64,000 nucleotides of DNA from Owenia fusiformis (lineage: Eukaryota > Annelida > Polychaeta > Sabellida > Oweniidae). A program made the translations under genes and the position numbers. A model generated the notes under the pieces. The model ran no database searches, was not told the origin of the DNA, and was given only the letters and a program-made list of their open reading frames with translations. Where the stretch lies: the NCBI GenBank assembly GCA_903813345.2, contig CAIIXF020000002.1, positions 27,225,223 to 27,289,222 of the forward strand, written 5' to 3'. Positions 1 through 11,018 of the stretch are shown here, piece after piece (within the stretch, counting starts at the first letter, position 1; each line of letters starts with the position of its first letter).

Positions 1-6
1 TAATTG

Positions 7-294
7 GTGTTGTTGCATCATTGCTCAAATCTTGAGGAGTGTTGTTGCATCTTCGGTTTGGTGTTGTTGCATCAATAGTGAGGAACTAAAACCGTGAACT
101 TGTTGATTCTTGATGATGCTACATGTATACTAATGACAGTTTCTTTAAATATAGATCGTGCGCTAACTTCACGTGTATGGTTATTGAGAAACTCGTCCTA
201 GAAATGGGTTTAAATTGGGGAAACAACATATCGTACGAAAATCTATCACCGGAAGTCTGGCCATCTTGATGCAACAACACGGTGTTGTTGCATC
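7..294. repeat. Repeated 13-bp motif GTGTTGTTGCATC with a palindromic copy
   Basis: The 13-bp word GTGTTGTTGCATC occurs at 7-19, 39-51, 61-73 and 282-294. Its exact reverse complement lies at 268-280, so 268-294 is a perfect 13-bp inverted repeat with a single-base centre. The other copies are direct. No gene is visible nearby. Confidence 0.75.
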
Positions 295-309
295 ACGATA
301 CCCCCCAGT

Positions 310-1011
310 GGTATTGGACGAGACAGGGTAGGGAACAACAGATATCGATTCATTTCTGCCTTAAAAGAGGAGGATTATATTCTAGTAGCAAAAGAGGTTG
401 AAGCAATGGAGTGAACATTGACAATAATGAATTTCAAGAGGCATGAATCTAAAATATATGGGTATGTGATCCTTTCTGATAATTACCTTCAAAGACCATA
501 TTCTTTGTAATTAGCGCCTAAGAAAATTGAAATACATTCATTCTTATAAGTGCCAATGTATGAATGAAGTCAAAAATCCCTGGTAATTTCATGTATGGCA
601 ATTTTTCCTGCCAAGAATGCCTTATTTGCAACATCAAAATGAAGTAACAGCATAATTTTACAATAATAATATGTATTGTTATTGGACAAATTATGGTAAA
701 GATCGCTTAAATAAAGCAAACTAAGGTCTTGCAAGAATCTAGTAACTAGACAATATTGAGTTATTGAGGAAATCCCCAGCAAAGCCCGCAAGTTGAAGGC
801 AATATTTTCCCAGATTATGTTCAGTATTTGCACTAGAGACTGTTTGATATCAATCTAAAGTTATACCTTATCTTTTCAATTTGATGATAGATCATCATTT
901 TTCATGTAAAAGTAGAGAAATATAAAAAAGAAACGAGAAAACTCATGACATGTTGACAATTTTAAAACTTGAATATTTCCTTCACTCATTATGGACTATC
1001 TTGAGATAATA
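310..1011. other. AT-rich stretch without recognisable gene
   Basis: Open frames here are short, have no flanking splice sites and show no family resemblance. I see no repeat that recurs elsewhere in the window. Confidence 0.5.
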
Positions 1012-1920
1012 CAGGGTGTTAAAAAAAATGCAACCCAAAGAAATCGCTATGTCTTGAAAAATACTGGTTCAATAATGTTCATATTTTCAGGAAATAAAGA
1101 AGAGACTGCGTATGTATAGCTCCTGTAAATGGTTAGTTGTAAAACATCATGTCTTGGACACTTGCTCAAAAGACAGTTGTACTAGGAAAATACGAAAAAC
1201 GCAGTCAGGTGTGACTGCAACCTCAAAAATATTAAATAACTTTCTAACCATCTTGTTTTGGCTCTTCAAATTTGGCACAAATCATTTTAATTCACTGTAT
1301 GGTAAATCTGTAGAGTGAAATCAAAATCACTTCAGGGACTTTACAGTCATGGTTGAAATGCTTTCAAATCGCAGTCAAACGCCCTGGTTCAGGCAGACTT
1401 AAGAAGGCATTTTGACCATGACTGTAAAGTCCCTAGAGTGATTTTGATGGAACTCCACAAATTCAGCACACATTGAATGAGGATAATTTGTGCCAAATCT
1501 GAGGTGCCAAAACACCATGGTTAGAAAGTTATTTGATTTTATTGCTGGGGCTGTCACCTCTGACTGCGTTTTCATGTTTTCCTAGAACAACTGTCATTTG
1601 AGCAGGTGTCCAAGGCATCATGTTTTACAACTTAATGACAACAGGAGCTATACATACACAGTCTCTTCTTTCTTTTCCTGAAAAAATGAACATATTGGAA
1701 TAAGTATTTTCCAAGATATAGTGATTTTCCATTCGCGTTTTTCGTATTTTGCTAGTACAACTGTCTTTTTAGCAAGTGTCAAAGACATCATGTTTTACAA
1801 CTAACAACAGGGGCTATACATACACAGTCTCTTCTTTCTTTCCTGAAAATATAAACATAATTGGATGAGTATTTTCCAAGATATAGCGATTTCCTTGGGT
1901 TGCTTTTTTTTAACACCCTG
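1012..1920. mobile_element. Foldback (long inverted-repeat) DNA transposon with TA target site
   Basis: Both ends read CAGGGTGTTAAAAAAAA on opposite strands and are flanked by TA, the target site typical of Tc1/mariner-type insertions. Complementarity continues inward for several hundred bases, so the whole unit can fold back. The right arm is partly duplicated: the stretch around 1565-1730 recurs around 1745-1890. The short open frame at 1112-1318 is part of the left arm and is not a gene. No transposase is present, so the element is non-autonomous. Confidence 0.8.
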
Positions 1921-1922
1921 TA

Positions 1923-2862
1923 TTAGCTCAAAGCATGATGTGGGAAGCACCCAATGATAGATATTTGTTGGGAGGATGCATCAAATTACAAAATGCATCT
2001 CGTTTACAGCAGTTTAGTGAAAGTACTCTATATTTGCTCACTAGATTCATCAGAATTTTTTTTCTCATATATTCACTATTCCTTGGTCATTTCTATATTA
2101 TAGTTCTTGAACTTAGTGAAGCAGGGTGTGCATTTATTAAGGGGCTGGTGCTAAATATGGCGATTATGGTATACAAAAAGTGATATTTTCATCTTTGAGG
2201 GGCCAAAAACCAAGAAATTTGGCATAATAGTTAAATACAATTGTGAATATGCATACAATGCATATAAGACTATTTGTTTGCATTAATATGTAAATATGAT
2301 TATTTGTACACATTTGTATGAAATTTTCTTTTTTTGAGGGGATGTTGTATAGAGAATCTCTCCCCAATATATATATCAAAATGAAAAACTGATAAACAGA
2401 TGTATGAACAATGTACATATGATATACATGTCGTCAGAGGTAGTGTGCATAGGCATTACATGTATGTATTTTCTCTACTATTTTGGTACTTTTGTACTTC
2501 ATTAAGAAACAACGAGCTGTTTAGGAACTCTTTAGCTTGTGGTAAATATCTCAAGTCATAACATACCTCAAGCATAATCCGTGTAACCCAATATCCAACT
2601 GTTAAACTTTATTGTACAATGTATATATAATATTTATTATATATTTTATATTTTTATCTGCATAAGAGTAGTATGTAAACTTTTTAGGATATTGTGATAT
2701 TGGTACTTTAAAAAAAATATATATATATTCATACAGTGTTAAATAGAAAAGTACTACAGACATAAAAGATATCACATGCCATTCAAACCGATGTAATACA
2801 ATAAACAAGTTTTGTTTCCATATGATACTAGGTTTCAAATGGTAGTACATTTGGTGTTATTA
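1923..2862. other. AT-rich intergenic stretch
   Basis: Strongly AT-rich, with runs of TA repeats near 2625-2730. Only short chance frames are present and nothing is recognisable. Confidence 0.5.
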
Positions 2863-2864
2863 TA

Positions 2865-3320
2865 CAGGGTGGTCCAAACTGATGGTCACAATTTTACAGT
2901 ACTTAAACAACATGCTCCAGAGGCCACTTTTGCACTGTAGGTAAACCTGCATGTGTCATCAAAAATCCCTGTGCCCATCTTCTACCTCGGAGATACGGCA
3001 AAGATAGAGGATACAAGAATGACCTCAGGACAATTGCACACCTCAAAAGGGTGATCATCCGTGCCATTCAGGCCATTCTTCCTGAGGAATGCAGTTTGGT
3101 CATTGACAACATGTGCAGGTTTGCTTAAGTGCGATAATGGCCAAACCTGATGCATGTTGTTCAAAGTGCTGTAACACTGTGACTATCAGTCTGATGGTCA
3201 TGAAATATTGTAGGCTGGTAGGAAACTGAATGATGTACAAATGTGTCAAATATCAGGGAGTAGTTCCTGAAAATTACAAAGAAATTAGGGAAATGCAGGG
3301 TTTCAGTTTTTACCACCCTG
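2865..3320 (+). mobile_element. Internally deleted mariner-like element with transposase remnant
   Basis: The ends are CAGGGTGGT and its reverse complement ACCACCCTG, each flanked by TA. Inside, about 2983-3130 on the plus strand reads as a broken transposase C-terminal piece with the pattern YGKDRGYKNDLRTIAHLK followed by IQAILPEEC. This resembles the segment after the last catalytic acid in IS630/Tc1/mariner transposases. Most of the transposase is missing. Related copies lie at about 9997-10866 and from 61232. Confidence 0.75.
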
Positions 3321-3342
3321 TACAAATACATGTGTAAATATT

Positions 3343-4440
3343 GTTATCCCATCGAATGAAGTTCGGAGGGATATAGGGAACGCCTCCCTCCGTCCGTCGG
3401 TCCGTACGTATGTACGTACATAAGTACGTACGTCCATATGTCCATCTGGGCAATAACTCAAATACTGTTGGCCTGATTTTGTTCATATTTTGAACACATA
3501 TACCCTATGGGGGTAGAAGTTCTGCTCGAAAGCTGTTTTCAAAATGGCCGCTTATTTAAAAATGGTGGCTATTTTAGTGCGATTTTACAGTAATTTAGGT
3601 ACAATATGTAAAACTGTAATAGCAATAAGTTTCAAATGTAAAAAAATTATATAGGACATTAATAAAGCTAGAAATGTAGATATTAAAGAAGCACATGGCA
3701 GCCATCTTGAAAAATGATGGCCTTTACTCGCTATTTTACAATTTTTGCTATAACTCAAAAAGTAGTGGAACGAATTTGTTCATATTTGGTATGTGAATAC
3801 CATAAGCATGGCCAACTGTCTAATGACACTTTTGCCATTTTCGCCATTTTAACGCATTTTACTATAACTTGAAAAGTAGTGGAGTGATTTTGTTCATATT
3901 TGGAATGTGAATACTATAAGCATGGCACACTATCTAATGACACTTTTGGTAGAAGGCGGAAAATTATATAGGACATAAATAAAGCTAGAAATGTTAATAT
4001 TAAAGAAGCACATGGCAGCCATCTTGAAAAATGGTGGCCTTTTATGGCTATTTTATGATTTTTGCTGTAACTCGAAAAGTAGTTGAGCTATTTTGTTCAT
4101 ATTTGGTATGTGTATACTATAAGCATGGCACGCTGTCTCATGACACTTTTGGTAGAAGGTGGCCATTTTGAAAAATGGCTGCCATTTTCACTTTATACTT
4201 TGTTTGCAATGGGATTTGCTACGCTTTGGCGTTGCTGTTGTCTAGTTGTACATTTTGTATTGAGTATATTACTAGGTGTTACTAGACTTTTGTCATATAC
4301 AAAAATGAACCTCACAGTATGTGATACTTGGAACTGCTGTAATATACTGCTTCTGCATTTCCCATCTAAAGAGTTAAAATCGAAAGCTCATCCAGACAAG
4401 AAAACTAGAGAATATTAAATAAGTTCTGGGTAAAATTTGT
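3343..4440. repeat. Degenerate dispersed repeat with internal 316-bp tandem duplication
   Basis: It starts with TGTTATCCCA..GAAGTTCG..AGGGATATAG followed by a CCGTCCGTC-rich tract, like the repeat beginning at about 60433. A segment containing ATTATATAGGACAT at 3647 recurs at 3963, a 316-bp period, together with the downstream words CATGGCAGCCATCTTGAAAA. The right part (4208-4260) matches the right part of the 60433 copy near 61180-61225. The 111-residue frame at 4083-4418 lies inside this repeat and shows no protein family signal. Confidence 0.6.
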
Positions 4441-4732
4441 TCTTTTGTCCTAGCTTGTTATTAGCAAATTAAGTGACATCATTTAGCTTATGGTATTATT
4501 TAAAATGGCAGCCCAGTTAAAAATGAACAATGTTTTTAAAAGGGTAACATTTTTGACATAAAGAAGATTTTCACATCATATTGATATTTTTTAATTGATT
4601 AAAGCAACCGTATAAAGACATCAACGGGCTAGTAAGGAATATATCTTTAAGGACTTTGATATATTTTTGTATAAAGGTGTCACATGTAATACTTGAAGAA
4701 AAAAAATTTTATGATTTAAAACATTATCAAAT

Positions 4733-4893
4733 ATTAATAATAGTTTAAGTTCATTTACTTCAGAGTAATATGTTTTTATTTTCGACGTTTCACCAGTCAT
4801 CCAACTAGCTTTTTCAAGATTCAAAATGGAAGTCGAAAATAAAAACAATTATTACTCTGAAGTAAATGAACTTCAATTATTATTAATATATCA
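4733..4893. repeat. Inverted repeat, arms about 55 bp
   Basis: The arm around 4735-4790 (AGTTCATTTACTTCAGAGTAAT) is the reverse complement of the arm around 4830-4890 apart from a few mismatches, with a loop of about 45 bp. It is probably a small foldback element or MITE. No target-site duplication could be assigned. Confidence 0.65.
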
Positions 4894-4894
4894 C

Positions 4895-5439
4895 CAGAGT
4901 GATGAATCTACACAGAAATTATCAAATATGTATATATGTATTATGATGAATAAAGTTAGTTGATTTATTTACAATAATTGTGCCCTCTTCCTTGTCATTT
5001 CTATGGAGTCTGAGAGTAATGAATGTCTTCATGCACTTATTTTAACAAGAGGGTTGTAGGTGCATCATAAAATTCATTTTCTGCTCGAACTTCAATTTTT
5101 GTATTTCGATTTTTTTATTTTTGTATTAAAATAACCTTAAGAGAGGAAAATATACTAAAGATTTCTTGCACAAACAATCCCTATTCAGGAAAGCTCACAA
5201 GCACATTTTGTAGCTGTTTGTATCCAAAGTATCATATGACACTCAGACATGTAATTTAATAATTTTCTCCTTAGTAATCTTCGAGTTCATGGCTCCTAGA
5301 TTATTCTTAACTTGTAAGGTTTTTTTTTAATTTGTTCATGATGTGGCAACCAATTCAAAGTTTGATTCAATTTTCTCCATCTATATGCAAATCTTCAGTC
5401 TTATTTCTAATTTTTTTTTACTTTTTCAACAATGTACCA
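4895..5439. other. AT-rich stretch, nothing recognised
   Basis: No spliced or continuous coding signal, and no repeat shared with the rest of the window. Confidence 0.4.
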
Positions 5440-5440
5440 G

Positions 5441-5960
5441 GTCGTTCAATAAGTTCTCATAATTTTGCTCTCATTTTAAGAGTTTTTTATATTTTTCCAT
5501 GAAAATTTCACAGACGATGCAGAATGTATCTGTGTAACAACCCTGCAAAAATTAAGTTTTAATTCTAATGGTCGTGAAAATGGCGGTTGTTATAGTAACA
5601 TGAAAAATGGGTAGGCGGGGCAGATTATTTGACGTCATAGTGGCATATAATTCAGTTCAACATTGTGGAGAGTAACAAGTGTTTTAATGTCATGTAGTCC
5701 CATTTATCCCATGAAATAGTATGGGGTAAATGTTTCTATTCCTACTTTAAATGCTCAAAATAATGTCCATTGGATGCGACACACTTTCGATGACGTTCTA
5801 CCCAATCCTGGAAGATTTTATGGTATTATCATTTTCTTGTAGTTTTGAAAGAACACTAATTGTCATATTTTTTCAAAACATATGTGTTGGAATTCTTTCA
5901 ATTTTAGCCAATGATTTTGCATTCATCTCTTCATAGATCATATTACTATAAATGCTCATA
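5441..5960 (-). mobile_element. Mariner-like element remnant with antisense transposase C-terminus
   Basis: The motif GGTCGTTCAATAAGTTCTCA at 5442 resembles mariner terminal repeats. On the minus strand, about 5830-5755 reads IFQDWVERHRKCVASNGHYF and ends in a stop soon after. This resembles the C-terminal tail of mariner-type transposases (the WxxRxxKCVxxxGxYF pattern). No intact frame precedes it, so it is a dead fragment. The opposite terminal repeat was not found. Confidence 0.6.
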
Positions 5961-6234
5961 CCTAATATGTAAACATAATATAAAATAAAATAGTACCATG
6001 GGTACTGCCCTCACATGGGAAGGTTTCAACATTTCCAATGTTTTACAGTAGGAGCTTAGAATAAATTAACGTTTTTTGCATATTATGAAAGGTTGATAAT
6101 AATTTTGTAGAAGTACTTAGCTAGCTGAAATCAAAAACAAGGGTATTAGCTTGGATCAATAAATACCATTTTCCAGAATGAATTAAAACAGAGGAATTTC
6201 ACAACTAAAAGGTAGCTTTAGAAATGATTTTTCT

Positions 6235-6560
6235 GCAATAAAAGTGGCGGCCATTTTGAAACTTGCAACATATTTTGCCTAAATTTGTAAACAAAGTTTT
6301 GATAACCTACAAATTAAGGTATTTGTTCAAGTTCATGAAATAAATGTGAAGATGAAAAAAGCTGAAAACCTGATATTTCTACATTAAAATTGGCAGCCAA
6401 TTTGAATATTTGCGATATATTTTGCTGAAACTTGTAGACATTGTTGGTAATCTAAAAAAAATTAAAATTTCAAGCAAATTGATGGAATACTTATGGGGTT
6501 ATGACCAAAAAAGTGTTGAAAACCTGATTTTTACGCCATAAAATGGCCGCCATTTTTAAA
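6235..6560. repeat. Short tandem repeat of about 155 bp
   Basis: Three copies of a block beginning with (G/A)TGGC(G/C)GCCATTTT (near 6245, 6390 and 6543) are followed by AAACTTGTA..GATAACCTA-like text. Similar ATGGCCGCCATTTT blocks are part of the dispersed repeats at 3343 and 60433. Confidence 0.5.
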
Positions 6561-6682
6561 ACAAGGCGAGCTTTTGAAACGCCACTTACAGAACAATTGA
6601 CGACCTTGTGTAGACACAATTTAAAATTGAAACCATTCCAATTGTCGTGGAGGATTTTGAATTAGCTGCCAATGTGTTGACA

Positions 6683-6765
6683 AACAGACAGACGGACAGA
6701 CAGACAGACAAACTGACGGACAGACAGACAGATGGACGGACGGACAGACAAGTGGGCCATAACAA
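6683..6765. repeat. (GACA/GACG)n simple repeat
   Basis: Nearly uninterrupted GACAGACAGACG units. The overlapping open frames on both strands (TDRQTDRQ / SVCLSVCL) are translations of this simple repeat. Confidence 0.9.
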
Positions 6766-8155
6766 TAGCTCACCATGTGAGCTAAATATGTTAAATACAC
6801 TAAAATGCAATGAAAATAATAGTTTCCCTGAAGGGGGTTGAACAATATATGGGGGTATAAAGGGTCCCAAACAAGCATCCTTTAAAGAAACAATTTTAAA
6901 AACTCCACAGACTAGTTAAAGATACTTCTGCAAATAAATTCACTCATTTCAGCAAACAAAGGGAGCAAAGGAGACCTTGAGCTGAATAACCAAATTATGA
7001 AGTTCCAGAACCGTATGGTAGAAAGCCTAATAAATTTTTTATAAGACAGCTGATGTCATGTGACCACTTGGAATGTAGCCAATCCCACAAAAATGAATGG
7101 TTTTGATAGTGGGTGTGTTCAATTAACATTGATGTAGCCATTTTTAGTGCAAATAAAAAGAAAGAGAGATTAATATGAAATAAGGAAAAAATTAGAATAT
7201 ATCGTATAGAAACAAAACAGAAGACCATTAAACCAAAACTGGCAAATAAAACCCTTTTTCTTTTACAATATCACATAAAAGCTAATCATCATGAACTTCA
7301 GTTTTTGAAAAAGCAAATAAAAATGTCATCAAGTACACTTCAATTCAGACAGTAAGCAAATAAAAAATCAATAATGAATCAGCAGAGAGATTACTGAATG
7401 GCACATATGTTACCCTAGAGGACAATAATTTGAACAAGAAAATCATGTATTTCAACGAACTAAAGTACATTGATATAAGCTTTAAAAATACAGGGTAACC
7501 GAAAATCAATATAATATATTTTTCAGGTACAAAACTACAATCCATGAATGACAATACAACATCAAAGTAACAAATACATTTATCATCATTTTTGCCAAGA
7601 ACAATACAAAAATGTACCTTATTTGGGACAAAGATATTTTTTCAATCTTATGTGACAAACTATGGGATTCATATCTGTTTTTCCAATCACATTCTGTTGA
7701 TTCCAACTTTAGCAAAATTTTGTAGAAATGAAGGCTGAGTTCACTATTGAGGAATTGGCACTATCATGCCATGTACAATTCTAGTGTTAGGTTATGTTTT
7801 CAGACTTTGTTCATATTGGTATTACGTTTTTAGGTGCTCATTGTATGTTTCCTGGATCAGTAGGCCTATATTCACTCCTCTTAATTTGGACTGTTACAGA
7901 TTCATATTTTATCTTTTGTTAGTAATGTGTATGATTATGTGACTTTGATGCCACATGTCAAGACTATTGAGTGTTTGCTTTTTGAGACGTCATCCAACTG
8001 AAGCTAACACAGTGTAAGGAGGTGTTCTTGCTTCTAGTCTTGGATTGTCTTGGATGTGTAATCGTACTTGTTCGTCATTTTCGACAAATAACTGAACTTG
8101 AGATATGAGATATCATGCCTTTTTGGAGTTTCTTTCTGCAATGCTCATTCAGTCT
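6766..8155. other. Intergenic, nothing recognised
   Basis: AT-rich. Several 60-80 codon frames occur by chance on the minus strand, without codon bias, splice context or domain resemblance. Confidence 0.4.
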
Positions 8156-8565
8156 TAAAGGACAACTGAAATAGTTTTTCTTAACTTGCAGTTACAAAAA
8201 TGCAGTTTCTTCATTGTAAGCCCAACGTAGAGTTCTTGCGATAGCCATCATAAAAGAAATGTTAGATAACTGTTAACGGTCATAGATAACATTATAATAT
8301 TAACAGATCAATCAGATTGGCCCCCACATTGGTTCCTTGGTAATCACAACGTCACGGCAACCATAGGATTGTTGTGTAAACAAATAACAAAACATTTTGG
8401 CATTACGACGTCATGATTTAATGGACCAAAACAGGCCACGTGGGGACCAGTGAGAGATCATGTGGGGGCCAAACCCAATTCAAATATTGCTTATTAAGCA
8501 GCTATAACGATCGTTAGAATGAAATAATTTTCACAATACTGATGAGAAAACATGTCCAAATACAT
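8156..8565. mobile_element. Dispersed ~435-bp repeat family A, copy 1
   Basis: It begins AAAGGACAACTGAAATAG and ends near AAACATGTCCAAATACAT. It contains the shared blocks CCCAACGTAGAGTTCTTGCG, TGTTGTGTAAACAAATAACA and GGCCACGTGG. Copies 2 and 3 are at 15568-16004 and 47311-48162. Copy 1 lacks a stretch around 8325 (TTAGTAACGTCATATACAAA) that the other two carry. No coding capacity, so it is probably a MITE. Confidence 0.8.
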
Positions 8566-9996
8566 TATCAAAAAATTATATTGATTCCTTTAGGTTAAAA
8601 ATACCATTTCATATCTGCTTTAAGTCATGATTTTGTTCTGTGTCGTTTTTCTTTTGAATTGGCACATACTTAGATCAGCCATGGCATGATGAATAAAAAC
8701 AATTATAAATATTCACCCATAGATACTAGATTCCACATCTCGATATAGTATGTTGGAAAAATGATTAAAATTTTGGATGGTTCTGTTTTTGGTAACCCTG
8801 TAAGAGTAGAACACAAAGAAGGATCATCACGAGGCAAATTATGAATGGAAGAGCTATATTCTCTCTCGGAGTACAAGCTAATACATTGCTACAATATACT
8901 AGAACCAATATAGTAAAACATGTAATGTAATACAAAGGGATCTAATTCAAACTTCAAAAAGATGAATACACACGATCATGAGTATGAAAAGAAAGGAGAG
9001 TCTAACAATTTCAAGTATGAATGGAAGGAAAGGGATTTACATACCCCAACTATATATACCACTGAGTATATACAGTCATCGGGTCTTTACTGCCTTTCAC
9101 ATGATTATATTCCAAATATGTAAGTTATTTGTTGTATATCTTCTATGATTTTATATATTATTTTATTATAATTATTAATGTTGATTTATTCAATACCAAT
9201 TTAAAATCATATTTCTTCTCGATGTTTTGGCAAGTGTAATGAATGAAAAGGATAATAAAATACATTTTTTAAAGTTTATTTTTGTATTCTTTTCCAGAAA
9301 TGTAGCACATTTTAAAATATTCAGCAACATATTTTTGAACCAATATGTTCATTCATTAGCATTTAGCAATAATAAAAATGGAGTAGCAGTCATGTTTCTA
9401 AGTGCATGTACAATTGTACATTAAATAGGAATGGAATTAACGAACATGACTTCACAACTGTTTAATTTAATAGAAGTACAAAATAAATGTTTCTGACGAA
9501 ATATGATAATAAGGTAATCAATAAATCAATATGGATAATTTTAAGCATTGCTCCATCTATTATTCATAAAAAAATATATTTTACGATAGATGTCGTATAT
9601 AAAAAGTGACGTCCATGTTGTGAAATCTGTTTCGAGTGAGCTCCCGGTGAAATTTTTACCAAAGTAATTTAAAGAGCATTTGAAGTGTAAGTACAGATTC
9701 AAAAGGTATTTTTACACAAAGTAGTTAGTATCAACAATGATGTTTGCATATCTAAAGAAATTCTAAAGCATGTGGAGCAGTCTGAAGCATGCAAACATCA
9801 ACTCAAAGTTATCGCATTTAGACGCCACGTTTTTAAGTTCAAATAATCTTTTTTCAAGTTGCAATAGAGACTAAACCTACTCAAAAAGAAGTATATGCCC
9901 AATTCTACTCTTTAATATTACTTGGTGCAGCTCCTGAAGCCCTCTAGAAATAAACTAAATCAATGAACTCTGTATGCATCCAAAATGGATCATAAT
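8566..9996. other. AT-rich intergenic region
   Basis: No coding exon, RNA gene or repeat recognised. A possible promoter-like TATATAAAA at 9597-9605 has no identifiable downstream gene. Confidence 0.4.
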
Positions 9997-10866
9997 ACTA
10001 GGTGGTCAAAAAATGCCAACCCTGGACTTTCCTCATATTTCTGCCATTTTAGGGAATAACTAGCTGATATTAGGCACATTTTTACCTCATTCAATTAGCT
10101 ACCAGCCTACCATCTTTCATGATCATCAGACTGATAATCAGAATGTTGCATCACTTTAAACAACATACCCCAGATTACATTGTCTGGTCTAGTCTGATAT
10201 TCAGATGAAGCCCATTTCTAACTTGATGGATAGGTAAACTCTAAAATGATATATTCTGGGGGAATTGAGCACATGATTAACTAATGGAGAGACCACTTCA
10301 CACGGACAGATACACAGTCCTGTATGCACTCAGTAGATATGGGATTAAGGGTTGTTTTTCTTTGAAGAAGGGAAATGCAGTAACTGTCAAAACTGAATGC
10401 TATAGTGATTCTCAGGAAGTTCTGGAGGGTCTTAGGTAAACTCAGGGGGTGAGAGGCAGGAACAGTAGTTCCAACAAGATGGGCCCATGCTATATATATT
10501 TACATCTAATGATGCACTAGTCTGAATGACCAATTCAGTGACCACTTTCAAAGTAGGAGAACAGATAATGAAGGGGGCCCCCATAGCCTGGATATGTCCC
10601 TACTTGACTTTTACCTGTGGGGATACGCCAAAGATAGCATGTAGGAGAATAACCTCAGGACAATAGCAGACCTCAAAAGATAGATCCCACATGTCATTCA
10701 GGCCATATCTGCTGAGGAATGTAGTTGGGTCATTTACAACTTTTGATGATGTGTGCATTTGCCTACAGCGTAATTGTGGCCATTATGGAGTATGTTGTTC
10801 AAAGTGCTGTAACATAGTAAATTATTGGTATATAGAAAATCCAGGGTTGCCATTTTTATCAGCCTG
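9997..10866 (+). mobile_element. Degenerate mariner-like element with transposase remnant
   Basis: The left end (TAGGTGGTCAAAAAATGCCAACCCTG) and right end (CAGGGTTGGCATTTTT..CCTG, reading inward) correspond to the ends at 2865 and 61232. The plus strand around 10580-10745 reads PHSLDMSLLDFYLWGYAKDS, a stop, then NNLRTIADLKR and IQAISAEEC. The LDFYLWGY block matches the region around the last catalytic acid of IS630/Tc1/mariner transposases. In-frame stops show the gene is dead. At 870 bp the element is shorter than a typical intact one of about 1.3 kb. Confidence 0.7.
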
Positions 10867-11018
10867 TATTATTCTATTAGGTATTAATTGATTCTCTGTT
10901 GATAACACATCTTCTTGGTATTTTGCATATCTTACCAGAATATTAGATAATCCTGTTTTACTCCAAAACTTAAAACTGTTTCTTTTGATCTACTAACATT
11001 GTTCTGCATATCTTTCAG

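Noticed and set aside
1112-1318. 68-codon frame in the left arm of the foldback at 1012-1920
   Set aside because: Its sequence is mirrored in the right arm, so it is part of the element and not a gene.
2982-3164. 60-codon minus-strand frame in the mariner remnant
   Set aside because: Shadow of the transposase remnant that reads on the plus strand.
6586-6878. Overlapping frames on both strands around 6586-6878
   Set aside because: Generated by the GACA/GACG simple repeat.
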